Positions 47,150 to 55,119 of a DNA stretch of 64,000 bases are shown piece after piece. The position numbers and the translations under genes are program-made. This DNA comes from Bifidobacterium reuteri DSM 23975 (GTDB lineage Bacteria > Actinomycetota > Actinomycetes > Actinomycetales > Bifidobacteriaceae): NCBI RefSeq assembly GCF_000741695.1, contig NZ_JGZK01000017.1, forward strand, positions 186,001 to 250,000, in the 5' to 3' direction. The notes under the pieces were generated by a model. The model was not told the origin of the DNA, made no database searches, and saw nothing but the letters and a program-made list of their open reading frames with translations. Every line of letters starts with the position of its first letter. The first letter of the stretch is position 1.

Positions 47150-47230
47150 GTGTACTATGTTCACAAGTTAGTCTAAGAGGTTTCAAAAAGGACACGCCGC
47201 ATACTGTGAATATCATTCACGGACAGTATG
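47150..47230 (-). promoter_or_regulatory. Paired 15-bp dyads upstream of the hsd operon
   Basis: GTGTACTATGTTCAC (47150-47164) and GTGAATATCATTCAC (47206-47220) share the pattern GTGWAY-N3-RTTCAC, each preceded by ACT, and are centred 56 bp apart. The second is nested in a larger palindrome CATACTGT...ACAGTATG (47200-47230). The spacing and position fit an operator pair for the helix-turn-helix protein. The divergent lipoprotein-like gene lies on the other side. Confidence 0.5.
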
Positions 47231-47352
47231 TTTATGGATGTCGATAATTGCGACACGCCGACAAAAGCAAGTTATTGCAGGCATTTAGGGCCTTTGGATA
47301 TCTACTGTCCCGTTACAGAGGGTGACAGCGAAACCTGGAATTGGAGGGAATG

Positions 47353-47770
47353 ATGAGAACTGTGAATACCATGCCGTCGAGTGTGCGTAAAGATGCGAAG
47401 CGTGCTGCCGCCATATTGATTGCAGTGCTTTCTCTTGGCGGTCTGTCTGCCTGCTCGTTGAATACGGTATCTTCAGGGGCGGAAGGTGAGGGCCGATGCG
47501 TTGACGAATGCTTCGCCGGATTATGCCGACTTGCCTACGGATGATTCTCTGGAGTCGCGTATCGCCCAAGCGAAAGCAGTAGTGAAAAGTACTGCTGACG
47601 GCAGTGTCTGCAGCCCGTATTCGCGCAAACGGCTTGTGGATATATTGGCGGCATCACAGGAGATGCTGAACAGTGGCACGGCGGACGAGAAGCAAATGCA
47701 GATTCAATCCGACTCGTTGTATCGGATCACCGAAAGCGTGCGAAATGACAAATGCGTGACGCATTGGTGA
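47353..47770 (+). pseudogene. Small lipoprotein gene with a frameshift
   Basis: The first frame starts after GGAGGGA at 47353 (or 47350) and gives a basic N-terminus, hydrophobic stretch AAAILIAVLSLGG and a lipobox LSAC, so the product would be a lipid-anchored surface protein. Near 47486-47500 coding character moves to the +1 frame (RADALTNASPDYADLPTDDS to CVTHW), which ends at 47770 with two cysteines. The two parts read as one ~139-residue protein broken by a one-base change. No family is recognised. Sequencing error cannot be excluded. Confidence 0.55.
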
Positions 47771-47849
47771 TGTCGTGATGTCGTCCTTGGAGCGTGCGTT
47801 GTCTCATTATGAGGTCAAAGGCGGGGCAACGCATTGTACGCCGTATGCA

Positions 47850-47876
47850 TTGTTCCGCATGACGAAGCTCTACAAT
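47850..47876 (+). promoter_or_regulatory. Possible promoter of the four-gene cassette
   Basis: TTGTTC (47850-47855) and TACAAT (47871-47876) are 15 bp apart, 33 bp before the first ATG of the cassette. The spacing is short, so the -35 assignment is weak. Confidence 0.35.
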
Positions 47877-47908
47877 CAGGGAATGATCGTGAAAAGCAAG
47901 GAAGCTCT

Positions 47909-48886
47909 ATGAAGATGAAGTATCTGGAGGATACATATAGGGATCCAGGATCTGAGTATCCTATTTCCGCTGAAATCAGGAGGCGGCGTGGGCCTGGAGC
48001 ATTGACTTTCGGCGTGCTTGTAAGAGTGGCTCATTCTCTATTGCAGACGCATCCCCGGTGGCAGAATCTCTGGGATGAGCCCGAGGACGCGGCCTTCGAG
48101 TTTTGCTATCTTTGTGATGGTGATGGCGTTCCGGTGGCCCTTAATCCGAAGTTCGTTACGTTGTATTGCGCTGCAGCCAGCGATAACAATTTCCGTGCCC
48201 TTGCTCGGCGGATGATGTATCAGTGGATGGTGGACGAGGATAATGCCCGTGATTTCGGCCGTCTGGTGGATCGCATCGAAAAACGTCTGGCAAGGTCTTC
48301 GGATGGGTATGTCAGAGAGAAGGCTGTCGAATGCGACAATGTCCTTCACCTTGATGTGAACGGCAGGTGGTATAGGTTGCCGTTCTGTCCTAGGGCGTTG
48401 GTGCGCTGTCGGATCGCGAGAATTGAAAGACTTGCACGTCGCACGCCAGTGGATTGGCCGTCGGAGGACGCGCTGAGGGAAAAGCATCTGGAGCGGCAGC
48501 AACGTGGCTACATCAAGAACGATAAAGGGAACATTGTCAGGCAAGCAGTCCGCGATCCTGAAATCGGCAAGCGAGACGGTCAATTCGATAAGTGGCTCTA
48601 TGTGATTTTCAATGAAGCGAATGGGGCTTTGGCGATACATGAGGTCACGCAATTGGTCGTGGACGTCTGTCCTGGGTTGGTGCAGGACGGTTCCGATCGC
48701 GAAGAGGTGTTCCTCCTTTCGCCTACCAGCGAAGTGTTCTCTCGCGACTACGACGAATTCGATGATCCGACGTTCAATCAAGTGCTTCAGATGCAGGATT
48801 TGGAGGACGGTTCTTTGGACCAGTTGAGTGAGCAATCGTTGTTGGATGAATTCGGATTTGTGAATCCGGAAGATATCTATGAGTGA
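47909..48886 (+). CDS. Unknown protein, first gene of cassette (possible sigma-like)
   Basis: About 325 residues, soluble, no signal peptide. Residues ~75-130 (FVTLYCAAASDNNFRALARRMMYQWMVDEDN, split here as FVTLYCAAASDNNFRAL and ARRMMYQWMVDEDN) resemble the helical DNA/core-binding part of degenerate sigma-like proteins of actinobacteria, and ~240-265 (WLYVIFNEANGALAIHEVTQ) looks like a winged-helix start; both are impressions from memory and not proof. The C-terminal 50 residues are strongly acidic. GGAAG precedes ATG 47909. It ends 16 nt before the next gene, so an operon is likely. Confidence 0.5.
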   Translation: MKMKYLEDTYRDPGSEYPISAEIRRRRGPGALTFGVLVRVAHSLLQTHPRWQNLWDEPEDAAFEFCYLCDGDGVPVALNPKFVTLYCAAASDNNFRALARRMMYQWMVDEDNARDFGRLVDRIEKRLARSSDGYVREKAVECDNVLHLDVNGRWYRLPFCPRALVRCRIARIERLARRTPVDWPSEDALREKHLERQQRGYIKNDKGNIVRQAVRDPEIGKRDGQFDKWLYVIFNEANGALAIHEVTQLVVDVCPGLVQDGSDREEVFLLSPTSEVFSRDYDEFDDPTFNQVLQMQDLEDGSLDQLSEQSLLDEFGFVNPEDIYE

Positions 48887-48902
48887 GTGTTGAAGGCGTG
48901 TG

Positions 48903-49844
48903 ATGAATATGTTGAATACAGGCAATGAATGGTGCCGGCGTATCGCACAAAGCAATAGGGAATTCCCGATTCCTGACCGAGTCGATGGCAGCCGGGGCCG
49001 GCAAAAAGCCATGCTGGAGAATGGGCCCGAACGCAATCAGGTCTGGATGCTGAGGGATCGTTCTCATCTCGTCGAATATGCAGTGGTTCTTGCGGTCGGT
49101 TCAGACTGCCGGACTCTCATGGTGACGGCTATGAGCAACGATACGCGTCTGCAGACCGATGATTCCATGGTGCTCGCAGATACGCCTCTGGGTATGCCGA
49201 TGCTTATATGGCCGAAGCTGACAATCGAAGTCCCCGTAAGACTGCTTGATGTCCCGTTGGGTGAGCTTGGCGAGGTGTGTATCAGGAAATCATTGCGGTA
49301 CGAGGCGTCGGATACCGAAGGAGTTGCTGCAGGAAGATACAGCTCAGTCGATTATCACCGTGCGATTGCCGCTTTTCGTAACAGAGTGAAGGTATTCGCC
49401 CAGTGGCATAAGCTATGCGCGCAGCTTCCAGAACTTCCGGCTGCTGAAAGTCCAGTTCGTCTTGAGCGAGACGATTCCACGGGGAAGCTGCTGGACGCTC
49501 TCATTGATGTCCTTGGTATGGAACCATATGATGCGGTCCCATATGCCAAGCATGACAAGGAACTGTCCGATGGGCAGAAGAGACAACTGGCGCAAGCCGG
49601 TGTAGACGAGCGTGTGCTCAACTATGAGACTGAACTGCCTCGAGACCTTCTTATCGAAGTTGAACAGCCCCGGTGGCGTCATCGTGCCGAAAGAACGATT
49701 GCGACGGGTGAGGACGACTGCCGTATGCGTCTGGCGAGGAAGGCCAAACGCAATGAGTTTGCCTTGGCGGCTCGTGCGAACAGACAGGGCCGGGAATACT
49801 GGCGCCTGGTACTTCAATCCTGTGCATCGGAAAAGGGGGAGTGA
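48903..49844 (+). CDS. Unknown protein, second gene of cassette
   Basis: About 313 residues, no signal peptide or membrane helix. Residues ~45-115 form a beta-rich run (NQVWMLRDRSHLVEYAVVLA, then MLIWPKLTIEVPVRLLDVP) that could be an SH3-like barrel, as in PemK-type proteins, but no catalytic signature is certain. The rest is charged and helical, ending in a Lys/Arg-rich segment. GAAGG precedes ATG 48903. Its stop is 2 nt before the metallopeptidase ATG, so the two products may be made together. Function unknown. Confidence 0.5.
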   Translation: MNMLNTGNEWCRRIAQSNREFPIPDRVDGSRGRQKAMLENGPERNQVWMLRDRSHLVEYAVVLAVGSDCRTLMVTAMSNDTRLQTDDSMVLADTPLGMPMLIWPKLTIEVPVRLLDVPLGELGEVCIRKSLRYEASDTEGVAAGRYSSVDYHRAIAAFRNRVKVFAQWHKLCAQLPELPAAESPVRLERDDSTGKLLDALIDVLGMEPYDAVPYAKHDKELSDGQKRQLAQAGVDERVLNYETELPRDLLIEVEQPRWRHRAERTIATGEDDCRMRLARKAKRNEFALAARANRQGREYWRLVLQSCASEKGE

Positions 49845-49846
49845 AT

Positions 49847-50761
49847 ATGAATATTCCGGTTGCATCCACGACGGACATTCTTCGTGAGCAGGTTTCCCAG
49901 ATGCATTCTGCCGTCAAGCGCCGTATACCGAATTTCGAATTGGTGCTGATGAGTCGTGACCCAATCAAGGCTATCGAGCTTCTTGCTGGTGATGTGCTGA
50001 CCGTGCATATTGTCGAGAGCCATGATTCACGGTTTTTCAACGGTCTTTCCGTCGGTGAAAAACGAGAAGAGGCTCATGGGTTGTATGAAAAACATGTTGG
50101 AGAACCCGATTGCATTCGAATCGCGTATAACAAAGAAACCCGTCGAATGTGCTTCACGCTATTCCATGAAATCGGGCATTATCTTCAGAAGAACGACCGA
50201 CTATTGGCGAAGAATATTGTCGAATACAGGCAATGGGAATCTTTTGAAGAGAAAGCCTGCGACGCTTTTGCGGCTCAATGTCTGATTCCGGATGATCTTC
50301 TCGAACGATGTTTCGGGACAGGTGTCTGGTCTTTGGATGCTGGGAAGCTGTCGTATCTTTACTACAATTCCATGGCTTCGCGTCGGGTGGTTGCCCGTCG
50401 TGTTCATGATTTGGGGATACTCGGTGAGCGGGATTATATCGGCTTTACGAATAACACATACTCCGAATATGCAGGCACCGTTCCATCCAGCGTAGTGCGA
50501 TTCCCCCCTGACGCCGTGAAGGCCGGTGACCGTGATGTCGACCGTTTCGGAAAGGCGCGATGGGAGCGAATCGCCTTGAACCGAATTCAGGAGGACGCAA
50601 GCCAGTACCGTGAATGGGATGTTCTCTCGGACGAATTGCTCAGCCGCTATGAAGGGGATGACAATCCTTCATATATCAGCATCTCGGAAGCATTTGATCA
50701 TTCTTCGGTTGAGCAAGTACACGAAAGAAAAAGGAATTATTTCATCGTCGTATGCCGATGA
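49847..50761 (+). CDS. ImmA/IrrE-family zinc metallopeptidase
   Basis: About 304 residues. The HExxH zinc motif is in CFTLFHEIGHYLQ at ~107-112, and the downstream FEEKACDAFAAQCLIPD supplies the third ligand with the alternating helix typical of ImmA/IrrE. A ~130-residue C-terminal part of unknown fold follows. In known systems such proteases cut a paired helix-turn-helix repressor to switch on mobile-element, stress or DNA-damage genes. No repressor with that classic fold is immediately adjacent; the other cassette proteins are candidate targets. GGGGGAG precedes ATG 49847. Confidence 0.85.
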   Translation: MNIPVASTTDILREQVSQMHSAVKRRIPNFELVLMSRDPIKAIELLAGDVLTVHIVESHDSRFFNGLSVGEKREEAHGLYEKHVGEPDCIRIAYNKETRRMCFTLFHEIGHYLQKNDRLLAKNIVEYRQWESFEEKACDAFAAQCLIPDDLLERCFGTGVWSLDAGKLSYLYYNSMASRRVVARRVHDLGILGERDYIGFTNNTYSEYAGTVPSSVVRFPPDAVKAGDRDVDRFGKARWERIALNRIQEDASQYREWDVLSDELLSRYEGDDNPSYISISEAFDHSSVEQVHERKRNYFIVVCR

Positions 50762-50850
50762 AATAAGGGACGATTGCGATTCATTCCGCTGTGGAATCGT
50801 GCTCGTTGATTTCCTGTTAGGCAATGCATGAGTTTGAATAAGGGGATGAA

Positions 50851-51687
50851 ATGGACGCTAATCATATGGAAGAGACCGCTGAGTATGTAATGAACTCTGA
50901 TGAATTGACGCCGCTGATTGCTCAGTATGTGGTGAACGTCAGAGAGAGAACCGGCTCATATTATGGGTGGCGAACGATATCGGAGGCTCTTGTGGGAGAA
51001 TCGCCGGCATCGGTCAGCAATCCGCTGCCGGATATTGACGGTTACGGGTTCTTGGCTGGCTTATGCACCAGGGATGAGGTCTCAAACATGATCTTCGAAC
51101 TTGAGGCGAAGGATGTGGTGCGCGTCGGTAAAGATACCCTGATTCGTCCGGGGGCCAATATCCGGGAATTGCTGCCGGATTATCGGGGGTGGGCTCCGAG
51201 GCCTCGCCACGCTGCTGAACGATATGCCGAATCTCATGGCCGCAGTGAAGACCGGAAAGAGTCCAGTTGGACGGTATCGCGGTCGGGGCTGCGGACCGTG
51301 CCTGCTACCGATCAGGAGATTGACGACATGCGGACGATTATCGAATTCGTCAATGAGGAGATGCGTGTCATCGGACATGGTTACGGGAGAGGCAACACTA
51401 TTAAAGCTCTTCGCGGAGAAAGAAGGAAAGAATTGGCGGCTGCAGGTCTTATTGACCTGAACGGCCACGGCAGTCTTAAAGGGCGTAGGTATCGTTATAT
51501 CCGAAGATTGTTGCAAACGCTGATCGAGGCAAAAGTGTTGAGATATGGGAAATACATCACCATCATGCCGCCGAAAGAGCGTGATGTGGCGATTATGCCC
51601 GATTGCCTCGATTGGGTTGTGGATGAGCAGGAATTCAATCAGCGCATGGACGAGAGAGCGGATGCGATTGCGAGGGGTGGGCGGTAG
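50851..51687 (+). CDS. Unknown protein with two tandem winged-helix-like units
   Basis: 278 residues. Two segments align with each other: ~30-92 (YYGWRTISEALVGESP, DIDGYGFLAGL, EVSNMIFELEAKDVVRVGKD) and ~170-232 (GYGRGNTIKALRGERR, DLNGHGSLKGR, YIRRLLQTLIEAKVLRYGKY). Each ends in the same beta-hairpin (VRVGKDTLIRPG / LRYGKYITIMPP). The repeat pattern and basic second half suggest DNA binding. No family is recognised. GGGGATGAA precedes the ATG. It lies 89 nt after the metallopeptidase and is probably part of the same transcript. Confidence 0.55.
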   Translation: MDANHMEETAEYVMNSDELTPLIAQYVVNVRERTGSYYGWRTISEALVGESPASVSNPLPDIDGYGFLAGLCTRDEVSNMIFELEAKDVVRVGKDTLIRPGANIRELLPDYRGWAPRPRHAAERYAESHGRSEDRKESSWTVSRSGLRTVPATDQEIDDMRTIIEFVNEEMRVIGHGYGRGNTIKALRGERRKELAAAGLIDLNGHGSLKGRRYRYIRRLLQTLIEAKVLRYGKYITIMPPKERDVAIMPDCLDWVVDEQEFNQRMDERADAIARGGR

Positions 51688-51965
51688 TCGCCGCGCTCGT
51701 GCGGCCTCGAAGCGGCTTGCGGTGGATGCCAGTGGATAAGTCTGTGGATGACACGCGGGCCGTGAATCGTTACGGTAATCACACAGTTGTAGTTTCGGCA
51801 GAATATCGCCAAAAACACTACAGTTAGTTCGACGCGCCTTCTTGGAGTACTAGATATAGGGGTGGGGTTGCCGTATTGTGTTATAGGTTCAAGAAAACGA
51901 CATCCATGTAATTTTGTTTGGCCCTGCGAAAGCTCGGCCAAAAACAGAGTCGAAAGGGGTTCTCG
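51688..51965 (+). promoter_or_regulatory. nrdD upstream region: DnaA-like and NrdR-like sites
   Basis: AGTGGATAA (51731-51739) and TGTGGATGA (51743-51751) are DnaA-box-like on the minus strand, each 8/9 to TTATCCACA. ACACTACAGTTAGTTC (51815-51830) fits the NrdR box pattern well, and CACACAGTTGTAGTTT about 34 bp upstream is a weaker second box. NrdR pairs and DnaA control are known for nrd genes elsewhere. No gene is seen here. Confidence 0.45.
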
Positions 51966-54374
51966 ATGGGCTTGCAGATGATGGATGAGACCGTCGCCAG
52001 GCACGGGGCTCAAGGTGCCGTCAGGGACGGTGTGGTGCTCGTGGAGAAGCGTGACGGTCGTGTGGTCGATTTCGACCCGATCAACATCATCTCCGCAGTC
52101 AAGTCCGCCTTCAAGGATTTGGACAAGGAAGTCGGCCCGGAAGAGGAGGCCATGATCCGCGGCTTCGCCAATCAGGTGGAGGGTGAGATCAAGGAACGTT
52201 ACGCAGGCCCCGCCAAGATCGAGGACATCCAGAACCTTGTGGAGCATGCGCTGATCAGCGCCCATCTGTACGACGTGGCTCGCGCATACACCAACTACCG
52301 TCTGGACAAGGACATCCAGCGCGCCAAGGCCACCGATGTGAACGAGGCCGTGGCCCGTTTCATCAACCATGACCCGACGCTGATCCACGAGAACGCGAAC
52401 AAGGATTCCAACGTCTACGCCACCCAGCGCGACCTGCTGGCGGGCGCCGTCTCCAAGGCGGCCGCGTTCAACATGCTGCCCCCGGCCGTCTCCAACGCCC
52501 ACATGAAGGGCGACATCCACTTCCACGACGCCGATTACTCTCCGTTCACAGCCCAGTCAAACTGCTCCCTGCCCAACTTCTGGGACATGCTCGCCAACGG
52601 CTTCACCCTGGGCAACGCCCCGATGGCCTCACCGAAGTCCATCGCCATCGCCGCCACCCAGATCACCCAGATCATGAAGGACGTGGCCTCCAGCCAGTAC
52701 GGCGGCCAGACCGCCAACCGCGCCGACGAGCACCTGGCCCAGTACGCCCGCAAGGACTATGAGAAGTTCCTCGAGGAGGCCCGCGAGACCATCCCCGACG
52801 GCATGCCGGTGGAATTCGCCCGTCGCCAGGTCGAGAACGCCAAGAAGAACGAGCCGGCCAAGCTGCACTTCGGCAACCGTGCCCCGCTGCCGATGGACAC
52901 GCCGTTCCACACGGATGTCGACGAGCTCGAGCAGGAGCGCGAGATCCTCGCCAAGATCCGCACCCGCAAGGCCATCTACGACGCCATGCAGACCATGGAG
53001 TACCAGATCAACTCCAACCGCGTCTCCAACGGCCAGACCCCGTTCGTCACGGTCGGCTTCGGCCTCGGCACCGACTGGTTCTCCCGCGAGATCCAGCGCG
53101 CGATCCTGCTCAACCGCATCCGCGGTCTCGGCAAGGAGCACCACACCGCCATCTTCCCGAAGCTCGTGTTCACCATCAAGCACGGTGTGAACGCCGACCC
53201 CGACGACCCGAACTACGACCTCAAGCAGCTCGCGCTCGAATCCGCCACCAAGCGCATGTACCCGGACGTGGTCTTCTACGAGAACATCGTCAAGATCACC
53301 GGCTCCTTCAAGGCCCCGATGGGCTGCCGCTCCTTCCTGCAGGGCTGGATTAACCCGGAGACCGGCAAGGACGAAGAGGACGGCCGTATGAACCTCGGCG
53401 TGGTCACCGTCAACGTGCCGCGCATCGCCATCGAGTCCCACGGTGACAAGGCCCGCTTCTGGAAGTTGTTCAACGAGCGTATGGAAGTGGCCCACCAGGC
53501 ATTGCAGTTCCGCATCATGCGCTGCAAGGAGGCCACCCCGGTCAACGCCCCCACGCTGTTCCGCTTCGGCGCCTTCGGCCGCCTTGGCGCCAACGACAAC
53601 GTGGACCAGCTCTTCAAGAACGAGCGCGCCACTGTGTCGCTGGGCTACATCGGCCTCGCCGAGACCACCGCGGTCTTCTATGGCAAGAACTGGATTCGTG
53701 ACCACGGTTGGGATCCGGAAGGCAAGGAGTTCGCGCTGTCCATCGTCAAGCGCATGAACGAGCTGTGCAAGCAGTGGAGCAAGGCCGAAGGCTATCATTA
53801 CTCTGTCTACTCCACGCCGGCCGAGTCCCTGACCGACCGCTTCAACCGCATGGACCGTGAGAAGTTCGGTCGCATCGAGGGTGTGACCGACCACGACTTC
53901 TACACCAACTCGTTCCACTACCCGGTGTGGCTCCAGCCCACCCCGATGGAGAAGCTCAACTACGAGAAGGACTTCCCGTACTACGCCTCCGGCGGTTTCA
54001 TCAACTACTGCGAGTACCCGTGCCTGCAGGACAACCCGAAGGCGCTCGAGGCCGTATGGGATTACGCCTACAACATCGGCATCGGCTACCTCGGCACCAA
54101 CACCCCGATCGACCACTGCTTCGTGTGTGGCTTCCAGGGTGACTTCGAGCCCACCGAAGAGGGCTTCAAGTGCCCTGAGTGCGGCAACTCCGACCCGGAT
54201 AAGTGCAACGTGACCAAGCGCACCTGCGGCTACCTCGGCAGCCCTGTCCAGCGTCCGATGGTGCACGGCCGTCATGAGGAGATCGCCCACCGCGTCAAGC
54301 ACATGAGCGGCGAGACCGGTCGCGTGACGCTGAACGACGGCACCACCCGCGAGTGGTTCGAAGAGGCCAAGTGA
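51966..54374 (+). CDS. nrdD: Anaerobic ribonucleoside-triphosphate reductase (class III)
   Basis: Makes deoxynucleotides without oxygen using a glycyl radical. About 802 residues. An ATP-cone at ~15-110 (VVLVEKRDGRVVDFDP) gives allosteric activity control. The catalytic barrel follows, with the substrate thiol region near GCRSFLQGW. A zinc site CFVCGFQG...CPECGNSDP precedes the radical-bearing loop RTCGYLG near the C-terminus. GAAAGGGG precedes the ATG; the upstream 16 in-frame residues are not part of it. It is translationally coupled to nrdG. Confidence 0.95.
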   Translation: MGLQMMDETVARHGAQGAVRDGVVLVEKRDGRVVDFDPINIISAVKSAFKDLDKEVGPEEEAMIRGFANQVEGEIKERYAGPAKIEDIQNLVEHALISAHLYDVARAYTNYRLDKDIQRAKATDVNEAVARFINHDPTLIHENANKDSNVYATQRDLLAGAVSKAAAFNMLPPAVSNAHMKGDIHFHDADYSPFTAQSNCSLPNFWDMLANGFTLGNAPMASPKSIAIAATQITQIMKDVASSQYGGQTANRADEHLAQYARKDYEKFLEEARETIPDGMPVEFARRQVENAKKNEPAKLHFGNRAPLPMDTPFHTDVDELEQEREILAKIRTRKAIYDAMQTMEYQINSNRVSNGQTPFVTVGFGLGTDWFSREIQRAILLNRIRGLGKEHHTAIFPKLVFTIKHGVNADPDDPNYDLKQLALESATKRMYPDVVFYENIVKITGSFKAPMGCRSFLQGWINPETGKDEEDGRMNLGVVTVNVPRIAIESHGDKARFWKLFNERMEVAHQALQFRIMRCKEATPVNAPTLFRFGAFGRLGANDNVDQLFKNERATVSLGYIGLAETTAVFYGKNWIRDHGWDPEGKEFALSIVKRMNELCKQWSKAEGYHYSVYSTPAESLTDRFNRMDREKFGRIEGVTDHDFYTNSFHYPVWLQPTPMEKLNYEKDFPYYASGGFINYCEYPCLQDNPKALEAVWDYAYNIGIGYLGTNTPIDHCFVCGFQGDFEPTEEGFKCPECGNSDPDKCNVTKRTCGYLGSPVQRPMVHGRHEEIAHRVKHMSGETGRVTLNDGTTREWFEEAK

Positions 54375-55069
54375 TCCGTCGTGATTTCGCGCCCGGGGAG
54401 ACCGGGCGCGGCCCGTCCGTGCCGTCCCATGGGCTCGCCAACGATCCGAAGGCGGGCCAATGGGACGGCTGTCGCATGTCCAAGCGCATGATCGCCGACT
54501 ACAAGACCTTCATCGTCACCGACGGCGAGGGCGTGCGCAATTCCCTATACGTTTCCGGTTGCCCGTTCCACTGCGTCGAATGCTTCAACGCCTCCATATG
54601 GGATTTCCGCGCCGGCCACGAATACACGCCCAAGCTCGAGGACAAGATCATCGACGATCTCAAAGCGCCTTGGGTGCAGGGCATCACATTCCTCGGCGGC
54701 GAGCCCATGCTCAACACGCCCGTGCTGGTGCCGCTCGCGCAGCGCATCCGCCGCGAATTCGGCCACACCAAGGACATCTGGTGCTGGACCGGCTATACGT
54801 GGGAGGAGCTGATGCGCCCGGGGGAGACCCCGGACAAGCTTGAGCTGCTTCACCTCATCGACATTCTGGTGGACGGCCGTTATCTCAAGGACCAGAAGAA
54901 CTCGCTGCTGCAGTTCCGTGGCTCGGCCAACCAGCGTATCCTCGACGTGCCGAAGTCCCTCGAAGCAGGCAAACCGGTCATCTGGGCCAAGCTCCACGAT
55001 CAGGAGCGAGACATCCCGGAGATCTATCTGAAAGATCGCGAAGCCGGCGAGGGCGCCCAGGCCTCCTGA
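54371..55069 (+). CDS. nrdG: Anaerobic ribonucleotide reductase activating enzyme (radical SAM)
   Basis: Generates the glycyl radical on NrdD with S-adenosylmethionine. The cluster motif is GCPFHCVECFN (CX3CX2C) at ~62-72, with the GGEPMLN segment at ~110 and the QDSL-like LVDGRYLKDQ region later. GTG 54371 overlaps the nrdD stop (GTGA), which argues for coupling and gives ~232 residues; the usual family length is 150-200, so ATG 54476 (MSKRMIADYK, ~197 residues) is a real alternative. A basic, Gly-rich 35-residue head would be the only unusual part. Confidence 0.92.
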   Translation: MIRRDFAPGETGRGPSVPSHGLANDPKAGQWDGCRMSKRMIADYKTFIVTDGEGVRNSLYVSGCPFHCVECFNASIWDFRAGHEYTPKLEDKIIDDLKAPWVQGITFLGGEPMLNTPVLVPLAQRIRREFGHTKDIWCWTGYTWEELMRPGETPDKLELLHLIDILVDGRYLKDQKNSLLQFRGSANQRILDVPKSLEAGKPVIWAKLHDQERDIPEIYLKDREAGEGAQAS

Positions 55070-55119
55070 CGATGGCGCGTCCATGGCGCATCATCAGTGT
55101 TAAGCCGCTTGGCAGATGA

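Noticed and set aside
42100..47231. CRISPR array or toxin-antitoxin pair in the defence island
   Set aside because: No regular repeat-spacer units are seen and no small paired toxin-antitoxin genes are recognised; short repeats here are dyads.
52629..54302. 557-codon minus-strand frame over nrdD
   Set aside because: High-GC shadow; nrdD motifs are on the plus strand.
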